Shown here in pieces: positions 8,736 through 17,108 of a DNA stretch of 40,090 nt (its first letter is position 1; each line of letters begins with the position of its first letter). The DNA comes from an uncultured Prevotellaceae bacterium (GTDB taxonomy: Bacteria > Bacteroidota > Bacteroidia > Bacteroidales > Bacteroidaceae): positions 1 to 40,090 of the forward strand of contig CADBAG010000008.1 in assembly GCA_902792635.1 (NCBI GenBank). The letters run 5' to 3'. Below the pieces are notes generated by a model. The model saw only the letters and a list, made by a program, of their open reading frames with translations. It was not told the DNA's origin and ran no database searches. The position numbers and the translations under genes are program-made.

Positions 8736-8952
8736 GGCCCCACCCCTACCCCTCCCCCATCCAGGGGAGGGAGAAATTACCAGGATAAACAATAAGGACA
8801 TCACATATAAGAAATGTTGATATCGGTAGCATAAGAACAAGCATTATAAAAATAACATACAACAAACAAAACATTAATAATAACTCGAGCCCTATTATTC
8901 CTTGAAGCATATCTCTCCCTCCCCTGGATGGGGGAGGGGTAGGGGTGGGGCC
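8736..8952. repeat. Composite element with perfect 39-bp inverted arms
   Basis: Positions 8736-8774 and 8914-8952 are exact reverse complements (39 bp), each itself palindromic around a short CATCCAGG core. They flank about 139 bp of A/T-rich DNA with no coding signal. The homology extends a few bases outside (CTAAC / ATTAGG). The element at 30031-30160 has nearly the same arms and shares TTGAAGCAT just inside the right arm. It lies between the M16 protease and fumarase genes. Confidence 0.93.
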
Positions 8953-8975
8953 ATTAGGACTTTAATATTTTTTTT

Positions 8976-10616
8976 ATGGCAAACGTAGATTTCAAGTACG
9001 CTCCCATGTTTCAGTTGGGAAAAGACGATACCGAGTATCGTCTGCTGACGAAAGAAGGCGTAAGTACAGGAACATTTGAAGGCAAGGAGATCCTGAAGGT
9101 CACTCCTGAGGCCCTCACACTGTTGGCCCAGGAGGCTTTCCACGACGTGGAGTTCTGCCTGCGCCGCAAGCACAACGAGCAGGTGGCCGCTATCCTCAAC
9201 GACCCTGAGGCATCCGACAACGACAAGTATGTCGCACTGACACTGCTCCGCAACGCGGAGACAGCCGTCAAGGGTGTGCTGCCTTTCTGCCAGGACACCG
9301 GTACAGCTATCATCCATGGTGAGAAAGGACAGCAGGTATGGACCGGCTTCGACGAGGAAGAGGCTCTCTCTAAAGGCGTTTATAACACGTTCACACAGGA
9401 CAACCTCCGCTACTCGCAGAACGCCCCGCTGAACATGTACGACGAGGTGAACACCAAGTGCAACCTCCCTGCACAGATCGACATCGAGGCTACTGAGGGT
9501 GAGGAGTATCGTTTCGTGATGGTTGCCAAAGGTGGTGGCTCAGCCAACAAGACTTATTTCTACCCGATGACCAAGGCTACCATCCAGAACGAAGGTACCC
9601 TGCTGCCGTTCCTCGTATCCAAGATGAAGAGCCTCGGCACCGCTGCCTGCCCTCCTTATCATATCTGCTTCGTCATCGGCGGCACATCAGCAGAGAAGAA
9701 CCTGCTGACCGTGAAGCTCGGCTCCATCCATTATCTCGACTCACTGCCTACCTCCGGCGACGAGACAGGCCGCGCCTTCCGTGACCTCGACCTCGAGGCT
9801 AAGCTCCTGAAGGAGGCTCATAAGATCGGGCTCGGTGCACAGTTTGGTGGCAAGGCTTTCGCTCACGACGTGCGCGTCATCCGTCTGCCCCGTCACGGTG
9901 CTTCTTGTCCTATTGGTCTCGGCGTGAGCTGTTCTGCCGACCGTAACATCAAGGCAAAGATCAACCGCGATGGTATCTGGCTCGAGAAGATGGATACGAA
10001 CCCCGGCAACCTCATCCCCGCAGATCTGCAGAAGCCGGGTGAGAACGGTGGCGTCGTCATCAACCTCGACGAGGGCATCGACAAGGCTCGCGCCATTCTC
10101 ACGAAGTATCCTGTCTCTACCCGTGTCATCCTCAACGGCACCATCATCGTGGCCCGTGATATCGCTCACGCCAAGCTGAAAGCTCGCCTTGACAAGGGTG
10201 AGGATCTGCCGGAGTATTTCAAGAACCATCCTGTGCTCTATGCCGGACCGGCCAAGACTCCGGAGGGCTATCCTTGCGGCTCCATGGGCCCGACGACCTC
10301 TAACCGTATGGATCCTTATGTGGACGAGTTCCAGAGCCACGGCGGCAGCATGATCATGATCGGTAAGGGTAACCGCACCGACGTCGTCACAGAGGCCTGC
10401 AAGAAGCACGGCGGCTTCTACCTCGGCACCATCGGTGGTGTGGCTGCTATCCTGAGCCACGACTGCATCAAGAGCATCGAGTGCGTGGAGTATCCCGAGC
10501 TCGGCATGGAGGCCATCTGGAAGATCACCGTTGAGAACTTCCCTGCCTTCATCCTCGTCGATGACAAGGGTCACGACTTCTTCAAGGAGCTCAAGCCCTG
10601 GAAGTGCAGCTGCTAA
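8976..10616 (+). CDS. Class I (iron-sulfur) fumarate hydratase
   Basis: This 546-residue enzyme is a full-length class I fumarase that interconverts fumarate and malate. Likely [4Fe-4S] cysteines lie in [10 protein letters not shown] (about residue 107), in [14 protein letters not shown] and in [17 protein letters not shown]. The C-terminal beta domain has [19 protein letters not shown] and GGVAAILS, typical of the FumA/FumB type with alpha and beta parts fused. In fermentative Bacteroidota this step belongs to the reductive branch from oxaloacetate to succinate. The gene has an inverted-repeat element upstream and a GC-rich hairpin terminator directly downstream, so it is probably monocistronic. 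The fumA/fumB paralogue distinction cannot be made here. Confidence 0.95.
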   Translation: MANVDFKYAPMFQLGKDDTEYRLLTKEGVSTGTFEGKEILKVTPEALTLLAQEAFHDVEFCLRRKHNEQVAAILNDPEASDNDKYVALTLLRNAETAVKGVLPFCQDTGTAIIHGEKGQQVWTGFDEEEALSKGVYNTFTQDNLRYSQNAPLNMYDEVNTKCNLPAQIDIEATEGEEYRFVMVAKGGGSANKTYFYPMTKATIQNEGTLLPFLVSKMKSLGTAACPPYHICFVIGGTSAEKNLLTVKLGSIHYLDSLPTSGDETGRAFRDLDLEAKLLKEAHKIGLGAQFGGKAFAHDVRVIRLPRHGASCPIGLGVSCSADRNIKAKINRDGIWLEKMDTNPGNLIPADLQKPGENGGVVINLDEGIDKARAILTKYPVSTRVILNGTIIVARDIAHAKLKARLDKGEDLPEYFKNHPVLYAGPAKTPEGYPCGSMGPTTSNRMDPYVDEFQSHGGSMIMIGKGNRTDVVTEACKKHGGFYLGTIGGVAAILSHDCIKSIECVEYPELGMEAIWKITVENFPAFILVDDKGHDFFKELKPWKCSC

Positions 10617-10645
10617 AAAAGTTTTGTTTCAAATAACCTGATACT

Positions 10646-10675
10646 GGGGGCGGCCAAGGATGACCGCCCCTCATT
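10646..10675 (+). terminator. Hairpin terminator after fumarase
   Basis: GGGGCGG (10647-10653) pairs with CCGCCCC (10664-10670), with extra pairing inside the loop, and is followed by TCATTTT. It lies 30 bp after the fumarase stop codon. Confidence 0.75.
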
Positions 10676-10691
10676 TTAATATCGTTCCTAT

Positions 10692-13379
10692 ATGACTACA
10701 TCCTCTTCCTGGCAACCCGATGCCTCACAACAGAAGATTCTTGAACTCAAAAGCGGGCAACATCTCGTCCTCGCCCCTCCGGGGTGCGGCAAGACACAGA
10801 TCCTTGCCGAACGCATCCGACAGGCGCTCGCCGACGGTGTCAAGCCGGAGGACATGCTCTGCCTCACGTTCACCAACCGGGCTGCCCGTGGCATGCGGGA
10901 ACGTATCAACGAACGGGTGGGAGAGAAAGCGACAGCCGATGTGTTCGTAGGCAACGTCCATCGGTTCTGTTCCCGTTTTCTCTTCGCCAATGGCATCGTG
11001 CCGGCAGAAAGCGCCATCATCGACGATGATACGACGGACAGTATCCTGGCACGCTATCTCAACGAAGACGAGGAGCTCGTGAAGCGTGACTTCCGACGGA
11101 AGCGGGCGCATGCACAGATCATGTTCTTCGCTCATCTGATGTACGACCTCATCCATAACGTACCCAAAAAGTTGAGGATTCATCCGGAATGTGTGACGCC
11201 CGAGGATATCGCGACCCTGAAAGCCATCGCCAAAGCTACGGACAAGGCGTTCGATGCCAGCCTGATGATCGATGTCTATGACCATACCGACTTCTATCTT
11301 GACCTGATCCGACAACCGGTCTTTTCCGCTATCCTCAGGCATGAAGCGGAGCAGAGCCTCATGAAAATGCGCTATGCCCATGCTTATACGGCGTATAAAA
11401 CTCAGAACAACCTGCTCGACTTCGAGGATCTCTTGCAGTTCACTTACTCAGCACTCAAGGACGACCCCACTTACAAACGTTACCCGTGGATCCAGGTGGA
11501 TGAGGTGCAGGACCTCAACCTGCTGCAACTGGCGATCATAACGGAGCTGTCCTCCCTGCCGAAGGGACAAAAGGGGATGTGCATGTGGTTGGGCGATGAG
11601 CAGCAAGCCATCTTCTCTTTCATGGGTGCCAAACTGGAGACGCTCAACATCCTCAAGGAGACCTGTAAGGGAAACATCCACCACCTCAATATCAACCACC
11701 GGCAGCCTCAAGAGATCGTGCAGATGCTCAACGACTATGCCATCGTCAACCTCCATTCGGACGCCACGCTCTTGCCGGTCCCCACGAAAGACCAAGACGA
11801 CAAAGGCGTAGAGATGAAGATCTGCCCGACTGAGAATATCTGGGCAGAGTATAAACTGGTAGCGAAGCTCACGAAGCGTCTGTTGAAGGAGTCGGGAACG
11901 ACGACAGCCATCATCGTCAATGCCAACCGCGATGCCGACGAAATAAGCAGCCACTTGGCGACTTCGGAGATCCCCCATTTCAAGATTTCCGGCACCGACC
12001 TTTTCTCCACGCCTGAGATGAAACTGCTCACGGCCCACCTCAGCGTGCTCAACAATGAACTGAACAACCTTGCCTGGGCACAAATCCTGCAAGGGATGAA
12101 GGTCTGTGCCCAGGCAGCCACCGCCCGACAGTTTGTCCACCGTCTGCGTAAGGTCGCCCTTGCACCGACCGACCTGTTGCGCGACGGCGACTCTTATCTG
12201 CAACAGTTCCTGCACAGCTACGAAGACCAGGACCTCATCGTCTTCGATACCGAGACGACAGGTCTCAACGTCTTTGAAGACGACATCATACAGATTGCTG
12301 CCGAGCGCATCCATCACGGACAGTCGGTAGCTAAATTCTCCGTCTATCTACAGACAGACCGCCCCATCCCGAAGATGCTCGGCGACATCGAGAACCCCAT
12401 CCTCGAAGAACGGAAGCATAACAAGCTGCTCACGCCCGCGGAGGGTCTGCAGGCTTTCCTCGACTTTGCCAAAGGCTGTCCTCTGCTCGCTCATAATGCC
12501 GATTTCGATGACCACATCATGCACTTCTACCTACAACGCCAGTTGCCCGGCACCGACTGGCACACACTCCACCCCGTATGTCTCGACTCGCTGAAACTCA
12601 TCCGGCTCCTGCGACCCGACCTGAAGGTTTATAAGCTCAAGGCACTGCTCGCTGAGCTCGGTCTGCAAGGCGAGAACTCACACCTGGCCGATGACGATGT
12701 CAATGCCACCGTGTCACTGGTCAACTACTGTTACACGAAAGGCTTAGAGATGAAGCCGGCACAAACGGCATTTCTTAGCCAGCCCAACACCAAGAAGATG
12801 GCAGAACGGTTAAGGCGCAACTACAAGGCCCTCTACGAAGAAGCCGTCGGCAAGCTCTATGACAGACCTTCAGCCCAGGAGGAACCGCCCGCGCTCGTCG
12901 AAGAACTGCTGCGGTTCTATAACGCGCTGACCGATAACAGATGGATCAAGCCGATAGAGAAGATAAACTATGTAACCGCATTCCTTACAGAAGACATCAT
13001 CCATCCCGATGAAGAGCCGTCGCTCAAGGAACAGCTTGACAACCACATCATGGAGATCAGTACCTTCAAAGAGGCAGACCTCTGTGGCTCTACGGCTATC
13101 CAGGAGCGTGTCTTTGTCTCCACTATCCACAAAGCCAAGGGACTGGAGTTTGACAACGTCATCGTGTTCGATGTCGTCGATGGACGTATTCCTAACTTCC
13201 ACAATGAGAACAGTCCCAAATACTTAGAAGAAGATGCCCGCAAGCTTTATGTGGCACTCTCCAGGGCCAAGAGACGCATCTATGTCTGTTACAGTAAGAA
13301 TCCTCCCACTACGACCATGCAGCGCATGCAGAAACTGTCGCGCTTCATGAATCCGGTCCTTAAAGACTTCGCATCGTGA
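10692..13379 (+). CDS. UvrD-type DNA helicase with an embedded DEDDh 3'-5' exonuclease
   Basis: The 895-residue protein has superfamily 1A helicase motifs split around a nuclease. Walker A APPGCGKTQ is at about residue 34, motif Ia LTFTNRAARGMRERI follows, and motif II is VDEVQDL near 273. At about 513-690 a DnaQ-like exonuclease domain appears: DTETTG, AHNADFDDH and HLADDDVNAT provide the DEDDh residues. Helicase motifs V and VI resume at about 806 (STIHKAKGLEF, YVALSRAKRR). The combination suggests unwinding with 3'-5' trimming in DNA repair; this is inferred from domains. No partner nuclease subunits are nearby. Its own promoter is not obvious. Confidence 0.88.
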   Translation: MTTSSSWQPDASQQKILELKSGQHLVLAPPGCGKTQILAERIRQALADGVKPEDMLCLTFTNRAARGMRERINERVGEKATADVFVGNVHRFCSRFLFANGIVPAESAIIDDDTTDSILARYLNEDEELVKRDFRRKRAHAQIMFFAHLMYDLIHNVPKKLRIHPECVTPEDIATLKAIAKATDKAFDASLMIDVYDHTDFYLDLIRQPVFSAILRHEAEQSLMKMRYAHAYTAYKTQNNLLDFEDLLQFTYSALKDDPTYKRYPWIQVDEVQDLNLLQLAIITELSSLPKGQKGMCMWLGDEQQAIFSFMGAKLETLNILKETCKGNIHHLNINHRQPQEIVQMLNDYAIVNLHSDATLLPVPTKDQDDKGVEMKICPTENIWAEYKLVAKLTKRLLKESGTTTAIIVNANRDADEISSHLATSEIPHFKISGTDLFSTPEMKLLTAHLSVLNNELNNLAWAQILQGMKVCAQAATARQFVHRLRKVALAPTDLLRDGDSYLQQFLHSYEDQDLIVFDTETTGLNVFEDDIIQIAAERIHHGQSVAKFSVYLQTDRPIPKMLGDIENPILEERKHNKLLTPAEGLQAFLDFAKGCPLLAHNADFDDHIMHFYLQRQLPGTDWHTLHPVCLDSLKLIRLLRPDLKVYKLKALLAELGLQGENSHLADDDVNATVSLVNYCYTKGLEMKPAQTAFLSQPNTKKMAERLRRNYKALYEEAVGKLYDRPSAQEEPPALVEELLRFYNALTDNRWIKPIEKINYVTAFLTEDIIHPDEEPSLKEQLDNHIMEISTFKEADLCGSTAIQERVFVSTIHKAKGLEFDNVIVFDVVDGRIPNFHNENSPKYLEEDARKLYVALSRAKRRIYVCYSKNPPTTTMQRMQKLSRFMNPVLKDFAS

Positions 13380-13395
13380 TTATTTTAACCAATAA

Positions 13396-13427
13396 TTGCG
13401 TTTTTCCAACTATTCTGTATACCTTTG
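13396..13427 (+). promoter_or_regulatory. Promoter of the thiamine operon
   Basis: An ATTG-type -33 element (13395-13398), a 21-bp spacer and TACCTTTG (13420-13427) match the Bacteroidota consensus. It lies immediately upstream of the TPP riboswitch. Confidence 0.7.
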
Positions 13428-13447
13428 CACCCGGAAAGCAAAAATTG

Positions 13448-13531
13448 CTTTCTAAGGGGTGCTGCGGCAGTTGCCGTGGCTGAGATCATACCCATAACCT
13501 GATCCGGATAATGCCGGCGTAGGTACAGGAT
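13448..13531 (+). ncRNA. TPP (thiamine pyrophosphate) riboswitch
   Basis: The canonical THI-box sequence is present in order: AGGGGTGC, a variable hairpin GCGGCAGTTGCCGTG, CTGAGATCATACCC, AACCTGATCCGGATAATGCC and GGCGTAGG. These conserved bases form the pyrimidine- and pyrophosphate-sensing helices of the TPP aptamer. It lies in the leader of a TonB receptor, thiamine pyrophosphokinase and PnuT-like permease operon, so high TPP should switch off thiamine uptake. Whether control is at transcription termination or translation is not clear from the 40-bp spacer. Confidence 0.95.
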
Positions 13532-13570
13532 AATCCCTTTAGCTAATAGTTTATTAAATCAAAGGTATCA

Positions 13571-15835
13571 ATGAAACGATTGGTTTTCATCATGAGCCTG
13601 TCTTTCTCGGCCGCTGCAGCGATTGCAGCCCAGCCGGAGAAGCTCGACACGCTCAACACTTACACCCTTCAGGATGTGCAGGTGACCTCCACACGAGCTA
13701 CCAAGACTACTCCTGTGGCTTTCAAGACGCTTAACCAGCAACAGATCAAGCAAGTGAACTTCGGACAGGATATCCCATATATCCTCTCGCTGACGCCCTC
13801 GGTCACCACGACCTCCGATGCCGGCAACGGGATCGGCTACACCTCCATCCGCGTGCGTGGTATTGACCCGAGCCGTATCAACATCACCGCCAACGGCGTG
13901 CCCGTCAACGACGCAGAGAGCTCCCAGGTCTATTTCGTCAACATGGGCGACCTCGCCTCTTCGGTACAGAGCATGCAGCTGCAGCGCGGTGCCGGCTCCT
14001 CGACGAATGGTGCAGGCGCCTTCGGCGCTACGCTGAACATGCAGACGGAGAATATCGGCACACAGCCGTTTATCGGCCTCGACGCCAGCGCCGGGTCCTA
14101 CTACAGCCACAAGGAGACGCTGCGCTTCGGCACCGGTCTGCTCCATGACCACTGGGGACTGCAGGGACGACTGTCGAACATCGGGTCGAAAGGTTATCTC
14201 GACCGCGCCTCGACGAAACTCAACTCCTATTTCCTCCAAGGCGGCTATTTCTCAGACAACACCATGGTGAAGTTGCTGACCTTCAACGGCACTGAACAGA
14301 CCTACCACGCGTGGAACTATACCTCCAAATATGAGCAGAGCCTCTACGGACGACGCTACAACTCCTGCGGCAAATACGAAGACGACGACAAAAACGTACA
14401 TTACTATAAGGATCAGACCGACAACTATCATCAGATGAACTATCAGGCCATCTGGAACCAGCTGTATGGACAGAACTGGTCTTCAAACGTCACACTGCAC
14501 TACACCTACGGCTATGGCTACTACAACGAGTACAAGTGGAAAAAGAACTACCAGGACTACGGTCTGTCCGACACGAAGTTCAAGAGCGACCTGACACGCA
14601 AGAAACTCATGGAGAATAACCTCTATGGTGTCGTGGCCAGTATCAACTACGACAACAAGTTGAACTACAAGGCTACCCTCGGCGGCGGATGGAACAAATA
14701 TGTCGGTGATCACTGGGGTGAGGTGCTGTGGACAAAGGACAAGGTCAAAACGTTCTATCCCGGCTACGAATATTACCGCAACCGGGCCTGGAAGTCTGAC
14801 TTCAACATCTATACGAAAGAGTCGTGGACCTTCCTCCCCGGCCTCAACGCTTATATCGACCTGCAGTACCGCCACGTAGGCTACCGCATGCAGGATCCCC
14901 GCGACTATTACATCGACGAGGACCGCACGAAAGGCTACTGGGCACACGACGACTTCGACTTTTTCAACCCGAAGTTTGGCGTCAACTACCAGCTCGACAG
15001 CCACAACCGCCTCTATGCCAGCTACGCCATCAGCCATAAGGAGCCCACACGCAACGACTACCAGGACAATGAGGTGCAGCATCTGAAAGCCGAGAAGCTG
15101 CAGGACGTAGAGTTCGGCTACCAGTATGAGAGCTCGAAGTTCACCGCCGGTGCCAACTTCTATTACATGTATTACAACCACCAGTATGTGCTCACCGGTG
15201 AGCTCAACGACATCGGTGAGATGAAGGCCAGCAACGAGAACAGCGGACGCTCTTACCGCGAGGGCGTAGAGCTGGAGGCTGCCTGGAAACCCGTCGACTG
15301 GTTCCGCTGGGATGCCAACGCCACGCTCTCACGCAACATCTGCAAAGACTGGACGGTGACACTCAAAGACGGATCGGCAGTCAGCCTCGGCGACACCCAC
15401 ACTGCCTTCTCGCCCGACTTCATCTTCAACAACATCTTTACGTTCAATTATAAAGGTTTCAACGCCGGCATCCAGAGCCAGTATATCGGCAAGCAGTATC
15501 TGACCAACACTGACTTTGACAGCTACAAGAACTACAACAAGGATGGCAGCTTCGACCGGAACGTGGATATGTTCCTCAAAGCGCATTTCAATACCAACGT
15601 GAACCTGAGCTATCACTTTGCCCTGCCCTGCTTCGGTCTGAAGGATATCACCCTCGGCGTGACGCTGTACAACATCTTCAACGCCAAGTATGACAACAAC
15701 GGTTGGGCTGCTCCCTCGTTCCGCAAGGACAGCAAAGGTAACGTCGAGGCTTACTGCACCGACGACCTCTACGAGGCAGGCTTCGCACCCTCCGCTCCGT
15801 TCAACTGGATGGCTCATCTGAGCATCAACTTCTAA
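13571..15835 (+). CDS. TonB-dependent receptor for thiamine (outer membrane)
   Basis: The 754-residue product has a signal peptide (MKRLVFIMSLSFSAAAAIA), a TonB-box/plug region (TLQDVQVTSTRATKTTPV, IRVRGIDPSRINITANGVPVND) and a long beta-barrel that ends in MAHLSINF, an aromatic-terminated last strand. It lacks the N-terminal carboxypeptidase-like domain of SusC proteins. A TPP riboswitch directly upstream and thiamine pyrophosphokinase and PnuT-like genes overlapping downstream make thiamine (or a derivative) the likely cargo; this corresponds to the OMR1 thiamine receptors described in Bacteroides. Its stop TAA shares one base with the next gene's ATG. Confidence 0.9.
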   Translation: MKRLVFIMSLSFSAAAAIAAQPEKLDTLNTYTLQDVQVTSTRATKTTPVAFKTLNQQQIKQVNFGQDIPYILSLTPSVTTTSDAGNGIGYTSIRVRGIDPSRINITANGVPVNDAESSQVYFVNMGDLASSVQSMQLQRGAGSSTNGAGAFGATLNMQTENIGTQPFIGLDASAGSYYSHKETLRFGTGLLHDHWGLQGRLSNIGSKGYLDRASTKLNSYFLQGGYFSDNTMVKLLTFNGTEQTYHAWNYTSKYEQSLYGRRYNSCGKYEDDDKNVHYYKDQTDNYHQMNYQAIWNQLYGQNWSSNVTLHYTYGYGYYNEYKWKKNYQDYGLSDTKFKSDLTRKKLMENNLYGVVASINYDNKLNYKATLGGGWNKYVGDHWGEVLWTKDKVKTFYPGYEYYRNRAWKSDFNIYTKESWTFLPGLNAYIDLQYRHVGYRMQDPRDYYIDEDRTKGYWAHDDFDFFNPKFGVNYQLDSHNRLYASYAISHKEPTRNDYQDNEVQHLKAEKLQDVEFGYQYESSKFTAGANFYYMYYNHQYVLTGELNDIGEMKASNENSGRSYREGVELEAAWKPVDWFRWDANATLSRNICKDWTVTLKDGSAVSLGDTHTAFSPDFIFNNIFTFNYKGFNAGIQSQYIGKQYLTNTDFDSYKNYNKDGSFDRNVDMFLKAHFNTNVNLSYHFALPCFGLKDITLGVTLYNIFNAKYDNNGWAAPSFRKDSKGNVEAYCTDDLYEAGFAPSAPFNWMAHLSINF

Positions 15836-16482
15836 TGCATTTCGAACAACTTTCAAAAGACACGGTATTTGATGCGGTGGTAGTGGCCAACGGCGACTTC
15901 CCCACCACTCAGATACCGCTTGCCATTGCTTCCAAAGCCCGTTATCTGTGTTGCTGCGACTTAGCCGGGATGACGGCGTTGGGACACGGACTCATGCCAC
16001 AGGCCATCGTCGGCGACGGCGACTCCCTGCCGAAAGCCTTTCTACCCGCTGTCGAGGACCTCTTTCATCACGTCAACGAGCAGGATGACAACGACCTCAC
16101 CAAAGCCACACGCTTTGTCAAAGGATTGGGAAAGAAGCATATCGCCTATCTCGGCGCCACCGGGAAACGGGAAGACCACACCTTGGCCAACATCGCTTTG
16201 ATGGTGCACTACTACCGCGACCTCGGCCTCCAGCCCGTGATGATCACCGACTATGGATGGTTTGTCGTGGCTGAAGGTGACGCTACCTTCGACGCCTTCC
16301 CCCGACAGCAGATCAGCATCTTCAATATCTCCTGCCAACAGCTTCAGAGCCGGGGACTCAAATGGGACATCTTTCCTTTCAAGGAGTTGTGGCAGGGAAC
16401 GCTCAACGAGGCAGAAGGCAACCACTTCGACATTGACGCAGACGGCATATACATAATTTATCAAACGTACGACGCAAAATGA
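15835..16482 (+). CDS. Thiamine pyrophosphokinase
   Basis: This 215-residue protein has the TPK catalytic domain: VVANGDFP at the N terminus, IVGDGDSLP near residue 60, and the QDDNDLTKA signature (about 83-91) that binds Mg-ATP, followed by YLGATGKREDHTLAN. The C-terminal part is the thiamine-binding beta domain. It converts salvaged thiamine directly to TPP in the cytoplasm. It overlaps the receptor gene by one base and the permease gene by four bases (ATGA), so translation is probably coupled, and the riboswitch upstream controls all three. Confidence 0.92.
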   Translation: MHFEQLSKDTVFDAVVVANGDFPTTQIPLAIASKARYLCCCDLAGMTALGHGLMPQAIVGDGDSLPKAFLPAVEDLFHHVNEQDDNDLTKATRFVKGLGKKHIAYLGATGKREDHTLANIALMVHYYRDLGLQPVMITDYGWFVVAEGDATFDAFPRQQISIFNISCQQLQSRGLKWDIFPFKELWQGTLNEAEGNHFDIDADGIYIIYQTYDAK

Positions 16483-17066
16483 CGGATTTTCTTATAGCCC
16501 ACTGGCTTGACATCACGACAACCCTCTTAGGGCTCATCTATATCTTCTTAGAGTACAGGGCCAGCATCCTCTTGTGGCTCGTGGGTATCATCATGCCGGC
16601 ACTCGACATCGTCCTTTATTATACGCACGGCCTCTACGGCGATGCTGCCATGGCCGTCTACTACACCCTTGCCGCCATCTACGGCTGGCTGGTCTGGAAG
16701 TTCGGACGCAAGCACCAACAGAAAGAAGGCGACGAGATGCCTATCACCCACATGCCCAAACGACTCTATCCGGCAACAATCCTCTTTTTTGTCGTTGCCT
16801 GGGTCGTCACCTGGTTCGTCCTCTCCCACTACACCAACAGTAACGTGCCGGTCCTTGACGGCTTCACCAACGCCCTGAGCTTCGTCGGTCTGTGGGCGCT
16901 TGCCCGCAAATACCTCGAGCAGTGGCTCTTCTGGATCCTCGTCGATGCCGTGAGCTGTTACCTATACATCATCAAAGGCATTCCTTTCAAAGCCTCCCTC
17001 TACGGCCTCTATGTCGTCATCGCCGTCATGGGATACTTCAAATGGAAAAAACAAATTGTCCGTTAA
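16479..17066 (+). CDS. pnuT: PnuC-family inner-membrane transporter, thiamine type (PnuT)
   Basis: The 195-residue protein has about seven hydrophobic segments and PnuC-family features such as YRASILLWLVGIIMPALDIVLYY, an AAIYGWLVWKFG segment and, near the C terminus, WILVDAVSCYLYI. PnuC homologues are facilitators whose uptake is driven by intracellular phosphorylation of the vitamin; here the kinase is the overlapping thiamine pyrophosphokinase. Context under a TPP riboswitch makes thiamine the likely substrate over nicotinamide riboside. It is the last gene of the operon; the next promoter begins 25 bp downstream. Confidence 0.88.
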   Translation: MTDFLIAHWLDITTTLLGLIYIFLEYRASILLWLVGIIMPALDIVLYYTHGLYGDAAMAVYYTLAAIYGWLVWKFGRKHQQKEGDEMPITHMPKRLYPATILFFVVAWVVTWFVLSHYTNSNVPVLDGFTNALSFVGLWALARKYLEQWLFWILVDAVSCYLYIIKGIPFKASLYGLYVVIAVMGYFKWKKQIVR

Positions 17067-17091
17067 GGCTTATTAATTGATAAATTTTCCT

Positions 17092-17099
17092 TACCTTTG
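17092..17099 (+). promoter_or_regulatory. -7 element for the second TonB receptor gene
   Basis: TACCTTTG matches TAnnTTTG and ends only 9 bp before the ATG at 17109, implying a very short or absent leader. It overlaps a possible TTG start at 17097, which it therefore rules out. Confidence 0.6.
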
Positions 17100-17108
17100 C
17101 ACGCGCTT

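Noticed and set aside
8601-8840. Minus-strand open frame at the 3' end of the M16 gene
   Set aside because: It is made of the repeat arm (PSPGWGRGRGG) and the antisense of the protease.
9741-10574. Long minus-strand open frame opposite fumarase
   Set aside because: Its composition mirrors the fumarase codon pattern (GC-rich third positions) and it has no recognisable motif. The same applies to the other long antisense frames, such as 34830-36227 and 30204-31475.
17097-17108. TTG start at 17097 for the second TonB receptor
   Set aside because: It overlaps the -7 element; transcription would start downstream of it.
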